From: Hyperoplus lanceolatus
Taxonomy: Eukaryota; Chordata; Actinopteri; Uranoscopiformes; Ammodytidae
Length of the DNA: 64,000 bases
Direction: 5' to 3'
NCBI GenBank assembly: GCA_026929865.2
Contig: CM049395.1
Span: 29,631,001-29,695,000, forward strand
This document shows, piece by piece, positions 25,466 through 39,300 of this stretch (positions are counted from its first letter, which is position 1; each line of letters opens with the position of its first letter). The notes beneath the pieces were generated by a model. The model worked only from the letters and a program-made list of their open reading frames with translations. It searched no databases and was not told the origin of the DNA. Made by a program: the position numbers and the translations under genes.

Positions 25466-27286
25466 GTACCCTAGAGAAAAATGAACCAAATTTAGAGGGA
25501 CCCATTTAGGGAACAAACTTATTTTTTGACATATCATAAACCACACGCTTCATAGCTAATAGGACACACACAACTACAAATATGAAGCAAACACAACAAG
25601 ACAAGTTTGTCAACAGCAACGATAGTGACGGAAGGACACGTTAGATACCGACATCAAGAGAGACATGCGTCAGTAATTTGAAGATCCTGAAAGAAGCAAC
25701 TAGTGGAGGTGGAGGTTATTTTAACTGGGAAGGAAAACCACAGAATAACCTATTCTACCAAGACACCACAGTTTAACATCCTCCTTTCAAACAGCAAAGC
25801 ACATAATCACAGCTAACTGGGTTTAGTGGACTGATTGCAGCAGAGCGGACCTGGAGGGGAATACGGGTACCAGATGTCATCTTGTTTATCAAGTGGAAGA
25901 TTCTTGTTGGAGATGTTTGGTTAAATTGGGTCAAAGCGCCTCAAGGAATCAGCCTACTATACACATAAACTATACATGGTTAGGTTATAGAAGCCCAGAC
26001 ACACAGCCCTCCCCCCAGCTAATTCAACCAACAGTTTTTTTATGTCTTTTGATGGAGCTGGCAGTGCGCTGGCAGTGTGCTGGCTGGTGGATCCTCTCTT
26101 GCGCTGCACTGACTTCACAGGCCGTTTATTCTCAAACTCTACATAACGTACTGCAGCCAGGGGAGCTCAGGGATGTGGAATCACACGATGCTGCCTCTTT
26201 CACTTATGAGGATGAAAGAAAAACACTGCCTCATTCTCCGTCTGTTTCCACAACTCTAGCCGCGCCCCACCAGTCCTTTTTTCATGGAGTTGTTGCAGTG
26301 TGTATGAAAACACACACAACACACTTAGCAGTAGGCTCCAAATCGACCCCGTATGGACTGTGCTGTTCTTTCAAATGAAACAAGGGGCTTATATTAAAGC
26401 GATGCCATGTTGAGGATGTGTTCAGGGGAGTGTGCAGCAGAGCAGAGAGGATGTGGGAGGTTGCAGCGAGGGAAGCTAGCGGCGATATCGGGAGGAAAAC
26501 AAAGGCTCAATTCCCCCACCTGTTTTACTTTGATGTGGAGAGTCACTGTCCTATCCAACTGCAAGAGAAATGGTGCCCGGCTGATACACCATTGAAGAAT
26601 GTAGGGAAGCGGCTCTTTCTCATATGGAAGGCCACTTAACTAGACATACATTTGCCAAACCAACCAGTTAAGTCAGGATTTTCCTCTTGTAATTGAAACC
26701 AAAACATACAGATAGAATAAAATAATAATATAGGCAGATTTGTCTAAGTATTAATCGATGTTTTTAAACACTGTCCAAAAAAAGACGCCACATGTACATC
26801 AGTATTAACATGTCCATGAAATGTCTTAGGTTAGGGTCCTATCTAATGAGACTCCATGCTGCTGAGCTAATTTGCACCCACCATGTTGCAAGCTCAAATG
26901 AACAATTTCCTGCAGCTTCTACAACTCCAACAGCAGCAGCAAAAAAAAAGCACAGGATGATCTTAAAACCAATTAACACGTCACTGTAATGATCAGATGA
27001 CCTTTGTGTTACCCCAGGTGTTCACTAAATTCAATTACATCCTTCTTTATGGCTCATGTCACATTAACAAGGCAATAGAATAATCGGGGGAAAAAAACAG
27101 TAATGTTAAAAAGGTAATTCAAAAGCAAAACAACGCATCCAAGCATAAGACGCTTCTGTATGATACACTTGTGTTCCTGAATCACGTTTGAGACTGAGAG
27201 ATACAAACTGATACCTGATATTGCCTAGATACGGTTGATTTTACGCTCCACATGCAGTCTTTTTCCCGCCCTGGCAATAAAAAGCT

Positions 27287-27288
<2 letters not shown>

Positions 27289-27321
<33 letters not shown>
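27289..27321. repeat. (CA)16 microsatellite
   Basis: Perfect dinucleotide tract of about 33 bp. Confidence 0.93.
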
Positions 27322-27323
<2 letters not shown>

Positions 27324-28981
27324 CCACACACATAGACTTAGCTGAAGAGAAAGGAGGCAGGAGTAGTGTGACAATTGAAGCAAGAGGTTAAAATAAGCAT
27401 TTGTTCCTCACCAGATTGACAGATGTAAAAATCCAAATGTTGGTAGACGGTGACGGAGAAGCTGTTCAGTTGCAGTCGACGACTCCAACTGAAACTGCAG
27501 GACAAAATCCAGTCTGTAAGTGAATAAATAGAAACAGGTATGAGATGTTGTTGGAAAGAAGAAGAAGAACTGGGAAGACTATACTCATCACAAGTAACAT
27601 TAGATTATAAGTGAAACACTATTCAAATAACAAATAGAGTGAAAGAAGATAAATATCTGCTGGTGAACTAGACAGAATACTAGAAAACAAAAATCACAGA
27701 GGATCGACTGAGCTGTCAATCAAACTGCAGAGAACGATACTAGTCATTACCGTATTAAGGATCACTTGATTTAATTTTTTTCCCCACAATCCTTAGCACC
27801 CACTGTGTGTCAGTCTTGCTTCAGCTGCCAATGAAACATGTCAAACAGGGATGTTTGAATTGGAATTTTCTATAGCCTTAATGGAAACTTTCAATTGATC
27901 AAAATGAAGCACAAAACAATTGTCCAAGGACAGAGACGCAACAGACGAGTCAAAAGTCATAATTGCAAGAGTTGATGGACAAGATTTTACAGTTATAAAA
28001 GAGTTTCAAGGGTTACTCTGGCGGTGTTCAGACCAAGATAAGCACAAAAATCAAGCCCCCTCAATAATTTGTTTGTGTTGTTGACAGACAGACTGAACCT
28101 GTCTCAACTTTTGCTGCCACAAAATACAACATAATCCAGCAAAATCCTGCATTGGCCAATCAAATATGAGCAGGTGTGCATAATCCATTCTTGGTGGAAT
28201 ACGTTGTAACGTTAACAGTTTATTTCTAAGGTTTACCTCACTATGGTTGCAACAAAACATAACAATTAGCCCTTACTAAACGTTCCATAGTTGTTGCATC
28301 CTAATTCAGAGCATTAAAGACTGTTGTGTAATGCAGTGTAATGGTTTCTGATTGACCTTTATATCTATGGATCCGTTACTCAAACGGGACTTACTGGATC
28401 GTATTTCATCTTCTCACTAGTACCAGGAAACATGCTCATGTTAACAGCGTCTCTTGTGTGTTTGAATACATGCTATTTCCAGACTGAACACCTGCTAACG
28501 TTAACACATTAACAGTAGCGTTAACATCCACTTCCCTATCATCATGTATATGTATCATCTAGCAAACAGTGAATATACTATGCCTATTACATGTTTAAAA
28601 TGCTTTCCCATTAAAACATTATTGTATACGCTGCTTAGAGCATTGTACATGATCCGGAATGGATCACTTGTGTATCATACAGTTTTAATAAATAAATATT
28701 TGCTCACATAGACACAACACTGAACACTGTAACAACAATTCCAAGTCTGCAGGCTGGGCTCATTATATTGGACTATAGAGGCTCCGGGAGTGACAGAAAG
28801 GCAGATGGAAGAGTGCAGCAATAAGGGGGGTGGGAAAAACCTCAATAAAGAGATAGTGAGCTGACAAAACGCCTGGTAGGATACTCTATTCACAGAGCCC
28901 AATCTGAGCCCATTCGGTGTCTTGGACCTCTCACCACGAATGCCGACACAGTCTAATCTGCATCCACATCAAGGAAGGCGC

Positions 28982-28982
<1 letters not shown>

Positions 28983-29022
<40 letters not shown>

Positions 29023-29030
29023 GGGGGGGG
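28983..29030. repeat. (GT)n followed by G-run
   Basis: A GT tract of about 38 bp runs directly into a run of about ten G residues. Confidence 0.93.
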
Positions 29031-31863
29031 TTGGAGTTGGAATCATCCTAAACTCCAGGAGGTCCCGAGCTGTTTTTTACTGCAGCTGATAGCGGGAGTG
29101 CTGCTGTTGTTTGTGTGCTAACAGCCCTCTGATGGCTCCAGGAGCACAGCCAGATTGGCCGGTAGTGTGAAACAATAGCAGACACTAAGCTGCTTAATAA
29201 TACGACCTGGGGGAGAGGGAGGGAGGGAGGGAGGGAGGCGGCCACACGCGCCATTAGGGTTGGGCATTTCAATCTCTTTCAGCTTTAGTTGGCAGTAAAC
29301 CGAAGCACAGGGGGAGAGTAAGATTAATTTACATGCACTTTAGTAATCTGATAATTCTCTTCTTCTTACAGCAGTACGACGATTTCTGAAAGGAGAAATA
29401 TGCTTTGCTTTATCGTGTTAAAGGTGTATGATTATAACAGAGACAGATTTTCGGCTCTTGGAACTGATAATGTGTATGTACACCTAAACGGGTTTCTTAA
29501 GAGGCATGAAAGACCTGGGAGAGTGTCCTTGTGCCAGCAAAGGCACGGGATGAAGATCAATGTCTCCAAATCAAATAAAAACACAGAGTCTGTCGGTGTA
29601 TAGGTTAACGGCTGCCTGCTTGGGTAAACTGATTTGTATATGGTGTGTGTGAGAAACTTGGTTAACGTAATCGGAGCAGGGGATTTGAGAAAAAAACATA
29701 GCCTGCTAGATTTCAGGTGTATTTGTAAAGGGCTTTTTAATCTGCTTTCTCATTGAGAGTGCGTGCAGGACAAAGATAGATAGCTGTCGCTGTGACAGCG
29801 GAGGAGCACTCAAGGTGTGGGATGCATCTCCATATTAAACATAATTGGATCAATTCTATTTTTACTGTATATAAGTTAATAGTTTTTTTTTGGTCAGGCT
29901 TAAAAGCTAGAATACAATTATTCAGTCAAAATGTCTCTCCGACAGATAGATAAATACTATTGCACTGCTACAAACAACTCATTCAGTGCAGCTTCATAGG
30001 ATTAATTGTGTGATTTTCAGACACCAGTAGATGAATTACTCAACGCCACACGCTAAAACGAAAAACACAATCGGAAGTCACGGTAGATTGAAAGACAATT
30101 AGCAGCTTTTTGTAGCTATGGAAGAGCTCCGGCAATCTATACTTTGATGTGTGACTTCTCGAAGCAACATGATGACACAAATGACTATGCTCCAAAGAAG
30201 ACAAATCATCTCATCAAACTGCAGGTGCATCTGTTTAAAAAGGATTCCAAATAATTGAATATGTCAAGAGGAACGATTTAGAAAATCATGACAACAAACA
30301 AGAAGCAGAGAGCGAGCGGTTGGAAGTCGAACTAACAGAACCAATGATGATAAAAAAAACTGTATTTCATTGGTTGGAGTTCTTCCATAAATCCAGGCTT
30401 TATTTCGTTATTTCTCTATTCATCTTTGCAGACTAACAGGCTCCACAAGCTGCTTAATAGGGAGCAATGATTAAGGTGGGTGTGTTAGAGGAAGCCATAC
30501 GCAGCATCTCACTTCGTCCACTTGAACTTCTGCTTTTCTTCACTGAGTAAAGGTCTGACAAGGCTGAGGAACAGTCATTCATTTGCCTGACTTTGTAGGA
30601 CAAAACCTTCAGTCTTCAGTATCCCCAAATGCACTGTGTGTTAGACACTGTTCACCATGCCTCATTTGCCTCAGTTAACAAGTTATTTTCAGTTTGACAT
30701 GTTTCTGGAAATGTCCATGATAAATAAGTGATAGTTCCTTAAAACAAAAAAAATAATAATGATAATTAAGGAAATTATATTTGTTTTAAGAAAGAAATAA
30801 TTAAGGAATCAAACATGGACAGATTGATGAGTTCAAACTTTCAGGTGTGTGAACTCAAGATAGATCTTCTCTACTTGTCAATCTCACAGAACACATGGAT
30901 TAATCTACATGAGGCTGTGAGGGACACACTTCACAACAACACATCCCTGCAGGTTCAAGAAAGTCCCCTGACACCAGATACAGAGACCGAGATAAGTGAA
31001 CCGTTACTGACCGTCATGAAAAAGCAAGATACCCAGATTAGTTTTCCTAAATCCTTTTTTGGACGTCCATTGTGGTTTGTAAGTCATTTGTACTGCCTCT
31101 GCTTAAAAGTCTAAACATTCACACTGCTCCTCTTTGTATTGTCATTTAAGGCTTTTTCTCTCTCTCTCAAGTAATCTGCCTCTGCGAGAACAGGCATTAA
31201 TCTGAGGCTTAAATCTTCAACCCTCCAAAGATTACGCTTTTGTAGGCGGGCCCCTTTAAAATTAAGGCAGCATCCCCCAACCCGTTGACCCTTTCCACTA
31301 CATGGGGCCTTAAAGTTAAATCAGAAAATATGCACATCTCAGCGTCGCTATCCGGAGTGCAATTAGCATCTCTCTCTCTCCTCACCTGGTTAAACAAACT
31401 GGAGCAGTCAAATGCTGCAGGCAGGGTCACTGTTACATGTTTGGTGTGAAAGCAGGTTGTGATGTGTCTGGGTTTTTCTTTTTTTGTGGTTTTGAATTCC
31501 TGAGTAGCGTAGAAACAGCTAAGCAAGCTAGCTGCTGCTGCTGGGTGAAAAACGGAGGGAGGATCTGTGATAAGAAAGATTTTTAGATGAGTTTGGGGAC
31601 TCTGGGAGGGCGTGTAGCTGTGGTAAGAGATTGGGGTTTGTAAAAAAAAGGGGGGGGAGTGGAGCGAATGGGGGGTGGGATAAACAGCTTCAACTAGCTA
31701 GACGTCTTCTCCTGCTTGGCATTCAGCAAAGAAAGATATAGTAAATATAATTTTGGAATAGACTGAAATTTAAATAGATGAATATAAGTCGAATTCCAAG
31801 ACAGTGATCTAATCCTGACTGCGTTCAACAACCACGGCAACAGCGGCTTTAGCACAAAGACGT

Positions 31864-32006
<143 letters not shown>

Positions 32007-32054
32007 CCTGAAGTGCCCTTTTCCCCTGGCCCAATCAAGTGCCCTTTTGAAAAG

Positions 32055-32091
32055 AAAAAAAAAATCTGAAAGTTTTTTTTTTTTTTTTTTT
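32055..32091. repeat. A-run and T-run pair
   Basis: About ten A residues, nine mixed bases (TCTGAAAG), then about nineteen T residues. The pair could form a small AT hairpin. Confidence 0.85.
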
Positions 32092-33025
32092 GAACAGTGT
32101 ATGTGGCCCATGCCGACATTATAATCTATAAATGCTCAACGATTAAAAACGTTTGACAATAATGCCCCAATAAATATGCCCCCCCATCCTCCTCCTCCGC
32201 ACACACTTCCTTTGTCAACGTGAATGCGCAGAGTGGACACAAACGGAGGCGCGTTGCCACAGCTGCTGCACACACACACCTACTCTTGCGCCTGCCCTGC
32301 CCCATCAGCGAGGTAACACATACATTGAATGGAGTCAAGAGTGTATTGTTTGCCCCCTAAGCCTCAGTTGCCAAGCTATAACTTGCATTTATTTGTCTCT
32401 GTTATAAAGTAGCCTATATCATGCAGCGCCACACAGCTGAGCATAAATTAGCCGACTGTCCTGCTTAACAAGCTAGCCAAAAAAATAAAAAATAGATATG
32501 ACGTGATGAACACAACTAATGTCGGCGGAGTTTGTCATTGGTACAGCATGTAAATCTATCAGTATGCTGAATATTTAGTGTAGTTTAGGTTACTTTAGGC
32601 TATATAATTAACACATGCAGTAATTTATTTGCTTATGACAAACAGGCAATTCCCAATGTAGCCTTGTGCCTGGTTGTAGGCTAATGTAAACAAGCTCTCT
32701 GCTCTCCTGGATGAAAGCATCCACCAGCAGCAAGGAGGAAGATGAAGATGAAGGGTCAGAGTAAAGACCAGAGTCATGTTAACTAGTCAGGGCCTTTTAA
32801 AGCTCAGATTTTAATGTTGAACTGTTCCTCAAATGTTATTGAAATATCTTAAAAGCTGTCCACACATTTTATTTTAACTACGCAAAGTGGGTTGGTGGTA
32901 CTAAATGAGTCATGAAGCTATATAAGCTAATTATATTATTTTGTCCCAACCATAAGTTATTTCTATGTTACAAGACTTGCAGTAATCTTGTATTTACCTT
33001 AATAGGATAGTATTAGTACGGAGAT

Positions 33026-33432
33026 CAGGGGCCTAACGAAGACTTCAAAGAGAGAATTCGGAACTGACTGTTTTTTTTTTCAAACATGTACATAATTCTG
33101 TGTCTCCAAATTATTCCAGAAAATAGTACTAAATAGCCCACATTGACACAGGTGATTTAGCCTTAGCTTTCTTCTCAAAGTGCACCTGATTGATGAATTT
33201 TACTTTAAAAGGTTAAAATTTTTCTTCCAGGGGAGCATTCCCCCGGACACCCCTAGGAGGTCCAGGGTCCCAAACACAGTCTCCCAAATTCCTTTGAGAA
33301 ACACTCTATGTGTGGCCGGGTATTAAAATTCATTAGGCCAGGGGGGGATTTTGCCCTTAAAATGATTTGGTCATTCATCGATAGAATATATTTTTTTTGC
33401 AATGAGCACCAAAATGTCTGTGCACGCCACTG
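33026..33432. mobile_element. Possible hAT-like fragment
   Basis: The right end GTGCACGCCACTG is the mirror of CAGTGGCGTGCAC, a typical hAT terminus. The left candidate, CAGGGGCCTAACG, matches it only partly. The interior carries CCCCCGGACACCCC and GGGGGGGATTTTGCCC motifs that resemble a common fish repeat. The flanks do not show a matching 8-bp duplication because the right side runs into a CA tract. Confidence 0.35.
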
Positions 33433-33470
33433 CACACACACACACACACGCACACGCACACACACACACA
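33433..33470. repeat. Imperfect (CA)n microsatellite
   Basis: CA tract with CG interruptions (CGCACACGCA). Confidence 0.92.
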
Positions 33471-33614
33471 AAGATATCCCTGCTCTGCATGCACGATTAA
33501 GTCATCGACTCGGTCTCTCTGCTGCATCAGTAGCTGGTGGAGTTGGCAGAGTATTTTAGAGCGAGCAGTGGAGAATAATGAGGTTATCACAGCATCACGC
33601 CATGCTTCATTACA

Positions 33615-33631
33615 CCCCCCCCCCCCCCCCC
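33615..33631. repeat. Poly-C run
   Basis: Seventeen consecutive C residues. Confidence 0.92.
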
Positions 33632-33821
33632 AGATATCCCAGCAACACCACCGCTGGACCGCTACAGCCAGGACCCGCTGACTGAAACTGAAACGAAGGC
33701 CGAGCCGAGGCCTGACTGTTTTTTCTTTTTCAAGTCATTGACTTCAGTCATGCTGTTGACTAAGGGAACATGAACAATCTGCTGGTTCCTGTCACGCCCA
33801 GCTTGGTTCGGGATGTTTGAG

Positions 33822-33823
<2 letters not shown>

Positions 33824-33880
<57 letters not shown>

Positions 33881-33896
33881 TGAGTGAGTGAGTGAG
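33824..33896. repeat. Compound (GT)n(GAGT)n microsatellite
   Basis: A GT tract of about 55 bp continues into four or five GAGT units. Confidence 0.94.
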
Positions 33897-34420
33897 CCTC
33901 AAAGTGTTCATGACTTCAAGAGAAAAGTCAATTAAACTAGAAAATCTGCCTTAAGAGTCGAGTCTCCTCCTGTCCAATGCTTACGTTTGTGTTTTAAGAC
34001 CAACTGTAAAACCTAAAAACTTTATCACGTTGTAGCCAGCTGACATAAACGGCAAGTTGTTCGACCTTTGACTAACATGTTCTAGTGAGCATGATGTATT
34101 TTTGTCATTTTGTCTACTTAAGTTATTTTTACTGAAATAACGGACCCAAGTTCACTGGTCCCATCCGGGTGCCAAAACTGATCCAAAAGTGCTGCTTCTT
34201 CTCATCCCACTTTGGTTCAGTTCCAGACCCTTGGAACCTGCCAAATCTGGCAGCTTTATACGAGACAGATGCAACACTCACATCTGGTGCTCCAGTGCCA
34301 AAACACTGCCAAGTAAAGACAGCAGAAACAAACTTTATGTGACATTTACAGGGCAGTCCTAAATGTCTCCTAACTGAAATTCCCCCCCCCCTTAGACCGA
34401 ACATAAACCTGGTCCATAAA

Positions 34421-36128
34421 CAGGGGTTGACACTAAGGTTTCAAATGCACTTGCCCATAGGGCAAGTACAGGTAATGTTTTACTTGCCCAAATGTTGTGT
34501 TCACTTGCCCAAAAAAACCAAAAAAACTGTTAAACAATGATATATACAGTATAGGCTAATTGAATTATACATTTTAGCGATCTCTTATCTCTTAAATGCA
34601 AACACTGCTTACTAGTCTCATCCTGACCACATAAAACGAACAACAATTCATATAAGCCTAGATATCATGACATCATACACTACACCAAGCGCTTGGTCCA
34701 GCTGCAGCATCGTGAAAGGGCCTCTTTTTGCCATGCACCTTGCCCAGGGGCTCAGAAAACTGTCTAGCTCAGAGTCAAGCTGAATGTTAGCTTCCACAGA
34801 ACATTTTTACTTATTTAAAACGGTCACATTGTGCCAAAAAGTGATCGTGTGCCATAAAATTATTACAGTCCACCATGTTAAAGCTATTGCCCAATTATAC
34901 TGTAAGTAAGGAAGGGGATCATTCATTTCTATTCATATTGATACCATTATAAAGACTCCACAATCCAAATCTTTATCCTTTCTATTATTTTGTTTAAAGA
35001 GAACTGGTATTATTGCTTGAATTGCTTACAAGATGAGCAGAGCTCAGGATAGGACTTTAAGCATGTCATAATTCCATATTTAGGCCCACTATTTAGTTTA
35101 TATTGCTGGGAAAACAAGTTTTTTACCCAAACTGTAGGCTATTATTCAAGCTTCCCGCGAAAAACTCAAATTTCTTATTTTCTTGATGTTACATTTGAAC
35201 ACATCATGATGTCATTTTATTGACCTTTGCCTAATAATCATTTTACTGAGCCGACCTGAACACATCACATTTGAACCGTTTGCGATTTTTTTTTAGCTAA
35301 CTAGGTCTTATCCTGCAGATTTTAATATGGATTTAAAAACTATCCGATTTTTTAACTGCGGGACTTGTCACTTGCTACAGTCTCTCGTTTGTTGATCACC
35401 GCTGCATTGAATGAATGATGAGACGGTGCGGAGCCCGTCTGCAGCGGCAGCGGCTCAGCAGACAAGAGTTTTTTTTTTTTTTGGAGACGGAGCGGGTGGA
35501 AGGAGTTTCTTCAAGACAGTCGAAGGTAGAACACTTTTACAGTCCATGATGCGGTCCAGTGATGGAATAATACGCTGAAGTAGGCCTAATTAGATAAAGA
35601 TGACCCGACTCGATATTTAAAATTATATAATGTGACCTAGCCTACTGGACTCCATAGCGGTATCGATAAGCTCAACGTTATTGATTTCTGGGTTTTGAAT
35701 ATAGCGGAACCAGGTCCGTAGGATAGAGCCGGCTTTCGGAACGTAGACAGCGAAACTGCGCGCACACAGGCTGTGTGTGTGTGTATGTGTGCGTGTGTGT
35801 GCGCGTGTGTGTTCGTGTGCGCGCGCGTGTGTGTGTGTGTGTGTGTGTGAGTGTGAGAGAGAGAGATCGAGTGCGAAAGAGCGACCGTGATGCTGCTGGC
35901 TGCCGCGCGCAGCTGCTCAATTGCGAATATAGCCGATCTATTTTGTGTGAGTTAGCGGGAAAAAAAATGTTTTGCAGACTGTAAAACACATGAATACATA
36001 GCCTAGACTACAGACAAAACCTCTAAAATCCACTTTCCCGTCCGGGCAACCAAGAAGCAATCTCAACTTGCCCAAACATTATTTTCAGTTGCCCCGGGCA
36101 AGCGGGCAACCGTTAGTGTCAACCACTG
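34421..36128. mobile_element. hAT-like transposon (GGTTGACACTAA termini), no transposase
   Basis: The left end CAGGGGTTGACACTAAGG and the right end CCGTTAGTGTCAACCACTG are imperfect inverted repeats with hAT-style CAG...CTG termini. CATAAA is repeated directly outside both ends (34415-34420, 36129-36134), a 6-bp TSD instead of the usual 8. Subterminal CTTGCCC/GGGCAAG words recur at both ends (34451-34510, 36066-36105). The 1708-bp interior has a GT/GC tract at about 35773-35850 and a GC-rich patch near 35420-35520, but no transposase frame. The insertion point is exactly at the left edge of the MITE at 36133-36428. Confidence 0.82.
35773..35870. repeat. Imperfect (GT)n/(GC)n tract inside the hAT element
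   Basis: GT repeats with CG and TTC interruptions, followed by GAGAGA. Confidence 0.9.
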
Positions 36129-36132
36129 CATA

Positions 36133-36428
36133 AAGGCCTACTTCACCGGTTTGAATATGAAGGTGTATTGAATTCTGAGATCCTATGTAGTATAAATGTG
36201 CGAAAAAATTTGAAATCGGTTCATCCTAGCCTGAGAAAAGGCAGAAAGAGTGTTTTTTTTAACCCTATATTTCTCTCTCGTGACATCACAGAAAGAGAAA
36301 TATAGGGTTAAAAAAAACTTACTTTGTAAATATTACTGTGATGTATTTTACTGTGACATCACAGTAATACTTACAAAGTACATTTTTTTTCAATACACCT
36401 TCATAATCAAACCGGTGAAGTAGGCCTT
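36133..36428. mobile_element. 296-bp hairpin-rich MITE with TA flanks
   Basis: The ends AAGGCCTACTTCACCGGTTT and AAACCGGTGAAGTAGGCCTT are perfect mirrors, and the arms stay complementary for about 40 bp (to GAAGGTGTATTG / CAATACACCTTC). TA lies on both sides, as for Tc1/mariner-type MITEs. Two further hairpins sit inside: AACCCTATATTTCTCT with AGAGAAATATAGGGTT (36260-36310), and TACTTTGTAA...ATTACTGTGATG with CACAGTAAT...TTACAAAGTA (36320-36380). The whole element can fold as one long stem carrying two side hairpins. Confidence 0.88.
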
Positions 36429-36430
36429 TA

Positions 36431-39297
36431 ATGTTATTGTGAATAGAAAATGTTGAAGGTGACATTTCTCATTATGATTGATTTGATCCTAAACCTCACC
36501 TCAGCTCTGAACAGATGGATTATGAATATGTTTTACATTATTTTGCATCAGCTTATCCAAATCATTACCATGGTAACCGAGCAATGGCATTTGAGACACA
36601 GGTGTTCAGCATGTGGAGAAAGTAACAGTACAAAACTGTAACATTTTAAGTTAAAATCAGAAAAGCTCTCAATTATACACAAAAATCACTTCAACCTATC
36701 AATAGTTAGCTTTTAATAACAGACAAATGACACCCTGTATTGTTTTTTTTAATATTCAAACTGGAATGGTTTTACTTTTCAAATAATCAAAAATATAAAT
36801 AAATAAATTATTGGTGTATTAGTACTATAAATATGTATATTTTGTGTTCCACTGTGCATTTCTTAACATTTGATAAGATTTATGTTGCCTACTAATTAAA
36901 TCTAAATATTGAATTTAGGTTAGAACTCTGCTTCCTTTTAATTACTTCAGAAATCAATGGAGATACAGTCGATGTTAAGACCATCTTAATTTCCTCAACT
37001 TAGTTTAACATCACAGTTTCTCTGTGGTTTTCTCTGCTGACAACCCTTTTTATCCATCAAGTGATAGGAGACACAGTGAAGCAGCACGTTACACAGCGTT
37101 GTTACAGTCACACATCAGTGTGGAGGTGAGACCAGACACGCACACTACCGACGTGTACACAAGCTGAACTCGCAAACTGGATTATGACAACCTGCCTCGA
37201 CATTTACACAGATGATTCTCCTCGTTAATCAGCTACCGGCTAAAAAGTTCCAGGAAGTCACAGAGGAGCCACACTGACTGATGATGACTCTGTGGGGGGG
37301 AATCAATTGGCCAATTAATGGTTTTGTCTATCTATAGAAAATGAATCACCAACCACTTTGATGATGGTTAATAATGTGTCATTAATTGAGTGAGAATAGA
37401 AAAAAAATTCTGGTTCCAGCCTCTCTAGAAGGTGAAGAATTGCTGCTTTTCGTTTGAACAACCCCTTACTTTCTGTCATTTCTCCACTAATCATTATCTA
37501 ACCAAGGCATACTTACATTCAGTATGTCAATCTGGCATTGTTGACCAGCATTAAAACATCTACTTCAGATACTTTTTGAGTTTCAGAGAAGGACAATATC
37601 ACCTAAAAAGCACAATAAACCTTTGCATGTACAGTACCTCATAGATAGTGATGAATAAAGCATCCCACAACTATTGTTTTCTATGAGTCCCCCACAGAGC
37701 AGCAGAGAGTTGCAGGGGCAGAGGCCCATTAGCAGCATCACTGTCCTGTTATTGAAGTGCTGCTCACTAATTATTTCCACACATCCCAATTCTGCAGCTG
37801 ACATTGCATGACCTTTATCCCTCTGCTGGCTTACTTTTTATATATTTTTCTGTAATAATCAGTCTTAACAGTTAGAGACTTTGCAGCTTGGACTTATTGG
37901 TCGTTTGAACATCCAGCAAGATTTCATTGGTTGTTGTAGTCATTTTTCACTGTTCAATTAAATGGGATTCAGAATACTTGTTTATTTTAACGTGACTAAA
38001 TTTAAGTAAGTTTAAGTCATTTAAAACACAGTTAAAGTTAGCCCCTGTTTCTCTACATTCTTTGATGTTGTCTTTAAATGTAGCATGCTACATACGTAGG
38101 TGATCTCACTAAAATATTCCCTGCCACTGTTTCTGTTGTCATGACAACTGTTCCAGTATTGAGAAATGGTGATTTCATGAAGAGCCAAATTACAAGTTAA
38201 GAACAGACTACTTTTAGCCTCAGACAACAGGTTTCGATTTGTGTGTCACATGTTGAAAATATGGAAGAGCTCGAATAGGGACCGCTTCATATTCATCTGC
38301 ACAGTCTGAGCTCATCTACACTTGGAGGGGAACAAGTTCCTTACTTGTGAAGCGGGAGATAATCCATCATGAAGATACTCTGATTGCAACCGGACAAAAG
38401 TATTTTCATGTCAATGCAGTGGCACAGCCACTTGAGAGCTGAGGTTGTAAACTCGTTACAGGTTGTGTCAATCTCTAAACATGATACAAGTTCTTTTGTC
38501 TGTGTCCAGCCTTTGCTTTTGCGAACTCTAACAACAACCTGAGGAAACACAGCTGAGATAGAATCAGCTTTCAAATCTCTTCTTTGGTCATAATATATCG
38601 AATCTGATACTCACTCTCATACTTTAAAAAGGCAACTGAACCCCCCCGCCCTCCCTCCTACACGCACACACACACACACACTATATCTAATTCTCCAGCA
38701 GTCCATGCGTCCTCTACTGGGGGGGCGAGATCAAGAAAGTTGGCTAAGTGCTAAGTGGATGCTGCATGATTTATGAACAAGTTTAACAACTCATGTTTGG
38801 TGCATTTCCACTTTAACAGAAAAGTCAAAAACATTATCTTGCTTTTTATCTATTCTCCATCTTCACTGTGTTCCCTCTTTCTGTGCTACTAGCAGACCTA
38901 TCAAAGTAAAGTTAGCTGTAACTGAGCTGAGCAATGGTTGGTCCCTGCAACACGCCTCGTCTCACCGGCTTCAAGTCTCTCCCTAAAACCCTGTTTCCAC
39001 CTGGGATTAACAGCAGATTTTTTGAATCTGGTTACAAGTGGACAGCTCTCGGTCCGTGTGTTCACACTTGCATTTGCAACTTCTTTGTCTACTTGTGATC
39101 CGATTCCATTTACCCGCGCTGTATTTAAATCAACACGTACATTATTTCCGTTTGCATTGGTGTTTTTAACCGGTGAGGTTCAAACAAGTAAACGTAGGGC
39201 TGTACAGTGCCACAGTTTTAATCGCATTTGCTATTAAAATGCATTACATGCGAAGATAATTACCAGTCTAGGTTGACGAGATAGGCTACTGTCTCAT
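36431..39297. other. No gene recognised
   Basis: AT-rich unique-looking sequence. A short CA tract lies at about 38666-38680 after a C-run. No TIR pair, LINE tail or exon was recognised. Confidence 0.5.
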
Positions 39298-39300
39298 TTA

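Noticed and set aside
25893..26378. 161-codon open frame on the plus strand
   Set aside because: It is the longest non-repetitive frame, but it has no recognisable domain, signal or splice context, and a frame of this size can arise by chance in 64 kb.
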